Shown here: piece by piece, positions 58,087 through 64,000 of the stretch
Position numbering within the stretch: position 1 is the stretch's first letter
Layout: every line of letters starts with the position of its first letter
Assembly: GCA_023014335.1 (NCBI GenBank)
Contig: JAECYW010000002.1
Coordinates: 620,001 to 684,000 of the forward strand
Direction of reading: 5' to 3'
DNA from: Galerina marginata
Lineage: Eukaryota > Basidiomycota > Agaricomycetes > Agaricales > Galerinaceae
DNA length: 64,000 nt
The notes under the pieces: model-generated
Told to the model about the DNA's origin: nothing
Database searches by the model: none
The model's input: the letters and a program-made list of their open reading frames with translations, nothing else
Program-made: the position numbers and the translations under genes

Positions 58087-59739
58087 TTACGAGCTCTCGG
58101 GACTTTCTGAAGTATAGACTTCTACCCCGTTCACTTCTACGCTCGTTAACAACGGTATTTTATCCTCTTGTATGATTTGCGTGGACAGCATCATAGTCTC
58201 TGCCGCACTCAATGCTCTTGGATGTGACTTTAGGGATAAATGACGAAGCCCGTAGAATAGTGCCGTCCACCTCGGTAAAACCTGTGCTAGAGCCATGTCA
58301 CCGCTCTTGGTTTCTTGGTCGATGATAAGTGTAAGGCTCGTAATGTCGTCCAGCTGAGGTCGGTCGACGGTGCTCGGCAAGTTAAGGTCTTCAAACATTT
58401 TCCATCCGGGACTGTTCCCGAGGTGAACCTTCAATGATACGGTCAACGGTCGTTGTTGTTCGTTTAACAGCATCGGAATAGATGGTGATGATGTTCGTTG
58501 CAACCAATGAGAAAGGCCATCGTTTCTCAAGTTGTAAACAATGGAAAGGGATTCGAGGCATAAGAGTCCTTGACGCTGGGAGGAAAGGAGTTTGAACACC
58601 CAGCCGGCTGGAGCGTGCAGGGATATGAGGGAAGGGAAGTCGGGGAAGCGTGCAAGGTCGAAGCTATCCAGACCATCGACGTCACGACCAATGTGAAGGC
58701 TGGTTAGGTGGCGAAAACGGCTAATGAACTGAAAAAGATCCATCGGGTTGAGTTGGCGTAAACGGGAGAGGCGAAGCTCAAGTAGATGGGGAATATTCTC
58801 AGCAATGAGGGAAAATACGGCGGGCCAGCACTTTCGGTTCACTGAGAGGTTCATCAAAAGCAGGGATTTTACAGACCGAAGTCTTAATACAGAGACAAGC
58901 CAATGGAGGAGGGGAGGAACAACGAACATCATAGATTGAATTGTCAATGATTGGAGAGTCGACGACGATTTCGCTGCAATTGAAATAGGCGTCAGAACGA
59001 CGGCGGTCCCTGTTCCTGAGGTGCGGTTGAATTGCCAGGTACCACCCCTCAAGACGTCTATCAAATCCCCTGAATCGGCCATAGTAAATCCAGCCAATTT
59101 CCCTTTCCCAAACAAATTCTTGATAACGTTTAATGGCCCGTTATTCTTCACCGGCTTTTTCCCCGACTTGAACGAATAGGAATGTCCCATGTAACGACCC
59201 CCAATGATGGTGATGGAGACACAAGACTTTTCAAGTATCTTGTTTAAGGTCTGGCCCATTGTTTGGGACCATTCCACCAAAGCGTCGTCCAACGTCTCTC
59301 CTGGGTCCAAGGCCGAACAGCAACCGCATCGCTGGTTTCCAAAGACGAGGGTGACATCCTCGACTGACGATAAGGAGTATATAAACTCATGCAGACGATG
59401 CATGTGGTTCATAACAGTGCGGTAGTCGTCCGAGTCGCCTAACATCTTAAATCGGCACACGATTTTCTTCACAGATGGTAAAAAGAGGGCGACTTGTAAA
59501 CCAGAAAGGGCATCTAACCGATCGCCACCTTCAGGAGGGGTGTGGCAGACGATATCGCAACATTCCAATGGGTCGAGGATGTGGAAGCGAGCTAAGTAGA
59601 GTGGGAGACAGAAATAATGCAGGCGTCTGGAAGTCAGAGCTGTATTGTAAAGAGTGTCTGACGGAATGTCGGCGCTGTCGAAGATATGAGTTAAAACTTC
59701 ATCTGGAAGGCCCTCGATTCCAGTGTCTTGTCTGGCCAT
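58087..59739 (-). CDS. F-box/LRR-like protein, single exon
   Basis: An uninterrupted 550-aa frame from the ATG at 59737-59739 (MARQDTGIEGLPDEVLTHIF). Residues about 9-60 form an F-box-like domain (LPDEVLTHIFDSADIP, then a TALTSRRLHYFCLPLYLARF stretch). The rest shows leucine-rich repeats typical of mushroom F-box proteins: VKSLLLMNLSVN, LLELRLSRLRQLNP, HLTSLHIGRDVDG, FPSLISLHAPAG and LLCLESLSIV. Absence of introns is usual in this expanded class. It presumably acts as an SCF substrate adaptor; the substrate is unknown. Confidence 0.82.
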   Translation of the reverse strand: MARQDTGIEGLPDEVLTHIFDSADIPSDTLYNTALTSRRLHYFCLPLYLARFHILDPLECCDIVCHTPPEGGDRLDALSGLQVALFLPSVKKIVCRFKMLGDSDDYRTVMNHMHRLHEFIYSLSSVEDVTLVFGNQRCGCCSALDPGETLDDALVEWSQTMGQTLNKILEKSCVSITIIGGRYMGHSYSFKSGKKPVKNNGPLNVIKNLFGKGKLAGFTMADSGDLIDVLRGGTWQFNRTSGTGTAVVLTPISIAAKSSSTLQSLTIQSMMFVVPPLLHWLVSVLRLRSVKSLLLMNLSVNRKCWPAVFSLIAENIPHLLELRLSRLRQLNPMDLFQFISRFRHLTSLHIGRDVDGLDSFDLARFPDFPSLISLHAPAGWVFKLLSSQRQGLLCLESLSIVYNLRNDGLSHWLQRTSSPSIPMLLNEQQRPLTVSLKVHLGNSPGWKMFEDLNLPSTVDRPQLDDITSLTLIIDQETKSGDMALAQVLPRWTALFYGLRHLSLKSHPRALSAAETMMLSTQIIQEDKIPLLTSVEVNGVEVYTSESPESS

Positions 59740-62700
59740 GAGATTCTTGGTGCTCTTTCGGATCTTGAAATAAAATCTGTAATCCTTCAGGTCCTACTTC
59801 GAAAGCAATTCGGGGGGGGAGTTGTCTAAGTTGATGCTAGGTGCAGGCTGATATATCAGAATATAACCAATAAATGGATGCACATACGGTACTGGCTGGC
59901 TGTCCGAATGCTGTCCTTATAAGTCGTCTGAAGGAATGGATGGAAGTCAGAGTTAAAGGCGGTCAAGAGAAAATCCCCTTTGATCTCGAAGAATTGGTGC
60001 TTAGTGCATCAAACCCAAAAATTGGTCGCAATCCCAGGCACAGTCAAGGAACCTTCTAAGTATCAAACGCGAGGCCGAGCGAGCAGTTTGTGGTTATTGG
60101 TGTAGAAAGCCGGTGTGAACGTGAGATGCCTGCCATGGAACATATTCGAAGAAGTAAGAATAAATAACGCACTAAAATGTGCGCATTGCAGTCGGTTATC
60201 ATGTGTTGACTTGGACGTGAGCCTAGATACTCTGCCACTGTCAGGTAATCATGATTTGGGAAACGAACCGAGGAAATTGCTTGATGCCACGGAGATGAAT
60301 GCGAAGACATGTAATGCGCTTTCACTTTGTATGTCGCTGGGTAGCTACTGGGGCTACTCGTTCCATTGCATGTTGTCGGAGGTATAAAAGACCAACATGA
60401 GGCGTTATCATTTGACACAAACCGCCATCTGATTCTTGGATCAGAGTTAAGAGGACTTTGTTTGTCAGTGGCCAGAAGAACAAATACGAGGCTGTACCTT
60501 TCGAAGTTCGGCAACCCAACATCAACCACCACTTTCACCACCCAGCCTAAGTCCTTACGAGATGTTCTACGAGAATTCAAGAACATCACGGTTGTCTGCC
60601 TGATTTCCTCGACGTTATTTTCCAGGTCAGTTTCGTATTTTTTCTTGGTACAAGAAGTCCTGAAAGCGCTTTCAGCGCTCCTTACCACTCCATAAGTATT
60701 CAGACTCGTCAACACCAATCAAGCCCAGCACTTATGCTGCGGTAATTTTGTACCCTCCAGCTTGACTGAAAGTTATCAGCTTTCTTGAAAATCAAGCTCC
60801 GGTTTGCGTAATTAAACTATTATCCAATACATGTGGGCGAAACTTCCGTCATCACATTCCTATCCTGTTGCTTCGTTTTGGGCCCTTAATGGCGCTTTTT
60901 GGGGCAGGCTGGATTAAAACATCTGCAACTTTTTATTTATTTGAAACTGCTTCTTGTTATACGCCATCAACGGACAAGATATTCCACGTTTCACCAGAGT
61001 TTCCCCTTGTCCCATGTCAACCCGCTGTTGAGCTCCCGTCTCTGACATGGCTCAGAATATCAATTTGCTACGAAGGCATGTTTATCCTATTCATCTGTGG
61101 GTCCTAATATCTGACCGGGTCCACAAATTACTCCAAACTACGCCTATTCGGACGGTGAGGAGCAATCGGAGACGGTTCCACCTATGACGGCCCGGTACGA
61201 TTGTGGGATGGTTTTAATTTCTGCCTGGACGAACTTTCCGTGCGAGTTTCAGCAAAAATACTCCATCCTGTCGATACAGATGCAGATAGGTGCGGATTTC
61301 CTGGTTCTTATCTGATATTGGTCGACGCTGAAAGATAGATCCAATTGACTCCGCTGTTCTAAATCCTTGACAAGACTCGCTTCCGCATTCCGCAGTCAAC
61401 GAATATGGGTTCCTCAGAAAGTCGAGCCAGCTCTGGGTTTGACAAATGGCATTTTGGTTTCCTTGAATTCGGATGATGTCTGACGCATCCAACTGGGAGT
61501 TGACTTACCTGGTTTGTGTGTTATCTGCCTGCCGGTGCTGCTCCAGCCACTTCCTTCAACCTCGTTTTGGTCTAATCCCGGAAATCTGGTTCGCTTACCT
61601 GGCATTCTCATCTATCTTCGTGTCAGACGTGGATTAATGTGTCAGTCTCACAGACCGCTTGGCAATTTCGACATGAAATATCTCACTGCCGGTCATAGTG
61701 ATTCCCCTTCATGGAAGTGATTCAATGAACCGTACTCTCCATGTTCTAGAAGTCTGCGAAGCCTTCGTTTGTTCGGTGTTGAGTTTAAGGTCTACCTTTC
61801 TCACACGAACACTTCACTTCCAGATGCTCGTGAATGCTGGTGACGGGTGAGGGCCTTGGATGCCAGGCAATCGATCGACTTCACCTTCGATGATTGGGTT
61901 GATTGTCTGTGCTCGCCTGAGCACTTGAGGACACAGTCTATAATTCAAATCTATTCGACGACGTTAATGCGACGTCATCTTATTAGTACGTCTTCTTCAC
62001 CGTCATCTCACCGTCATCTCGGTAACGATTTCTTGTAAAAAATGTCCTAAGTCTTGTACTTGTTTGCGACTTTGCGTAGGCATTACCAACCCAAGGCATG
62101 GTTTTCGATGCTCATGTGTCTTGTGTTTACTCAGCCACTTTGGGAGTATGAAATGCTCCACAACCCCGGAAACTCGGTGATTCGGTGTTATGGTCTAAAG
62201 CTTCGTGTTCCTTATTTCTGGGGATCGAGGCAGTCTTCTGACCACAACAACTGTCCTGCAGACATTCTTGAACCCGGAATAGAACGGAATAGATGTGCTT
62301 GGCTCCAGCTTATGTCCGCCTAAAACACAAGCTTTGCAGATAAGGTACGTCTTTTCGTTTCCTCCATGACATAACGGAGACGGGGTTCATGCCGAAATGA
62401 AACCCCCCTTTTTTTCTTAAACGATTATGTTTTTATTTATTCTAAATCTATACCACGACCCAATACGAATACTTACAGACATTCTCTCTTCTTTGCCGTA
62501 CGAAACCGGATGGGCCGCTGCTCTAAAGGTATTCAATTATTCACAGGCCAGGCATGAATGCCTTTTTTCTTTAACCCTTGGAGGCACTGCCACTTGCGCA
62601 GCTAGGTTCAAGGTTGAAGCGAACAGACAGTCGTAAGATCCGGTTTCAACGTTAGGCTTTGACTAGCACTCCAAGTTCAATGACATGGCTTTCTAATCCG

Positions 62701-64000
62701 TTCACGGTCTTCTTGCCGATTCAGTTGAGTTGCAAAGCTTATGTTATCACGGTCAAGAAGACAAAAACAGTGAGACTATGTTGCCATAACGGTACCGGTG
62801 ATATGTCTGTAGTCTGCACCGGTGATATGTTCGACCCAGGACTTTATTAACGGTCCTGACATCCAGCAGGTACCCACCACTCTTTGCCGTTATGAACTTA
62901 TGATGGGCAAACGAGCGGAAACCGTTATACATGCAAATGTTCCTGTATGGGAGTAAATTGGATCTCTGATTTTTTTGAGCCGGCCAACGTGAGACTGCAT
63001 GCTGGAATTTTTCGCTGAACTGAAATATAGTGCTGTATTTAGCCGTTCTGCCACCAGGTAACGTTCTAAAGTGTGATGGCTCCACATGCGTACCTCTTTG
63101 GAATGGAAGTATCAACGATGGTTATTGGCACATCCAGGAAATTTTCCTTCCTTCAAAATTTGTGCAATGTGCCCCAAACGAATGGTTCTGACAGCGATTG
63201 ACACGGATTCTTGACCTATCACGATCTACGTGAGGTTTTATATCTTCCATCAATTTTAAGCGCCGGGGATGCGTGCTCAGCGCATGTGCTCACCTGACCT
63301 AAGCGCCCAATAATTTATCGGACGCTCACCAGATGCCATCTTATCTAAGCGCCATGCCACCTTTTTTCAGGTCCCCGTGAGTCAAATATACATGCCATTG
63401 CTAAGATAAGTTCCGAACGAAGCATCCTTCATTTGAAGGATGGACTGCCCTCAGTCAACGCATTCCACCCAATCAACTTGTTAACGGCAACCGAAACCCA
63501 TGTTTGCTTTGTTTCCGCAGTAAATTTATGAGGTTCCTTCAAATGCTATCCCTGCAAGCTATCCTCTTATTGTTATATATAAATATTATAATCCATTACG
63601 CATCCACGACATACTCAGATTCCTTCCTACGTACTACTGCATCAGTTATTTCTCAGGGATATCCAGAAACTGCCTCGAACTAAATAGAGTGTTATCAGCG
63701 CTGACAGTGACACGCCATTGGGGGCACCGCCCAACGTTTTATGATATGAACTTTTGTCTGGTCAAATTTGCACAGGCCTGTCACTCGAAGGAGAAGGTTC
63801 TTAGAACATCATGATGTTTGAACCTAACCTCGTATTGAGACAACAGTTCAAAACTTCTCTGTCGCAAGTGTATACTCTGCCCACAGACAGACACCCTTCT
63901 CAAAAAAGCAGAGGACTTCCTATCAGAAGGCAATCTAAAGGATAGAGAAGACGGTATGAGAGCCAGACCTATTCGATGGGTAGGATCTAGCCTGCCTGAC
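59740..64000. other. Gene-poor right edge
   Basis: No gene could be supported over 4.3 kb. A 220-codon minus frame at 60056-60718 has no ATG near its start and no known domain. Minus frames at 61414-61611 and 61214-61492 can be joined by a GTAAGT donor and a CCCAG acceptor near 61495-61510, which might represent a small gene or relic. Near 63260-63355 the motif AGCGC recurs five times in about 90 bases, and a palindrome (CATCCTTCATTTGAAGGATG) occurs at about 63423. A TATA-like run near 63574 may serve a gene beyond the window. Confidence 0.4.

Noticed and set aside
60056..60718. 220-codon minus-strand open frame
   Set aside because: Long for chance, but it lacks an ATG near its start, has no recognisable domain and competes with open frames on the other strand. 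Kept only as a note in the right-edge entry.
61214..61611. Two minus-strand frames joinable by a GTAAGT...CAG intron
   Set aside because: The join is plausible, but no upstream exon, promoter or family resemblance supports a gene.

Overview
This window is nuclear DNA of a filamentous basidiomycete, most likely an agaricomycete. The genes have many short GT-AG introns (about 45-75 bp) and lie on both strands without operons. Several families expanded in Agaricomycetes are present: FunK1-type fungal kinases, a NACHT-NTPase NLR-like protein, a DUF6533-type 7TM protein, F-box/LRR-type proteins, and a GMC oxidoreductase of the aryl-alcohol-oxidase type. No rRNA, tRNA, CRISPR array or bacterial-style operon was recognised. 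Exon structures were assembled by hand from reading frames and splice signals; where exon lengths and phases add up exactly, this is stated.

Layout. 1.4-2.8 kb: F-box-like gene (-). 3.2-5.5 kb: FunK1 kinase copy A (-), with a possible frameshift. 6.2-6.8 kb: lineage-type unknown gene with a TATA box. 7.4-10.7 kb: five-exon NACHT NLR-like gene (-). 11.5-13.3 kb: type II membrane, glycosyltransferase-like protein copy A (-). 14.7-19.4 kb: large RhoGEF (Dbl-homology) gene (+). 21.1-25.1 kb: two paralogous kinase-like genes facing each other tail to tail; copy 1 keeps the catalytic motifs and copy 2 has lost some. A decayed fragment of the RhoGEF gene lies between them. 26.6-27.3 kb: a 675-bp foldback element with 264-bp arms and a CTA target duplication, ending 49 bp before the start codon of FunK1 copy B (27.3-29.6 kb, +), which carries an in-frame stop. 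30.4-31.0 kb: small very acidic protein (-). 31.4-32.7 kb: 7TM protein (-).

35.0-37.8 kb: copper amine oxidase (+, 13 exons). 38.0-40.3 kb: large unknown basidiomycete protein (-). 40.6-43.1 kb: ALG9 mannosyltransferase of the N-glycan pathway (-). 43.9-45.9 kb: DUF6533-type membrane protein (+). 47.3-49.0 kb: glycosyltransferase-like copy B (+). 49.3-50.2 kb: F-box protein (+). 50.5-50.7 kb: a 181-bp MITE with CACTA-type ends and a 3-bp target duplication. 51.1-53.8 kb: conserved TPR-like protein (-). 54.3-56.5 kb: secreted GMC oxidoreductase (+, nine exons). 56.9-57.2 kb: 70-aa two-exon protein (+). 58.1-59.7 kb: F-box/LRR-like protein (-). 59.7-64.0 kb: no convincing gene.

Housekeeping genes (ALG9, RhoGEF, amine oxidase, TPR-like protein) alternate with accessory, expanded families. 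The accessory stretch 20-30 kb is the most dynamic: inverted gene duplication, gene relics, a foldback transposon and damaged kinase genes all occur within 10 kb. FunK1 and glycosyltransferase-like paralogues each occur twice in opposite orientation (left copies on -, right copies on +).
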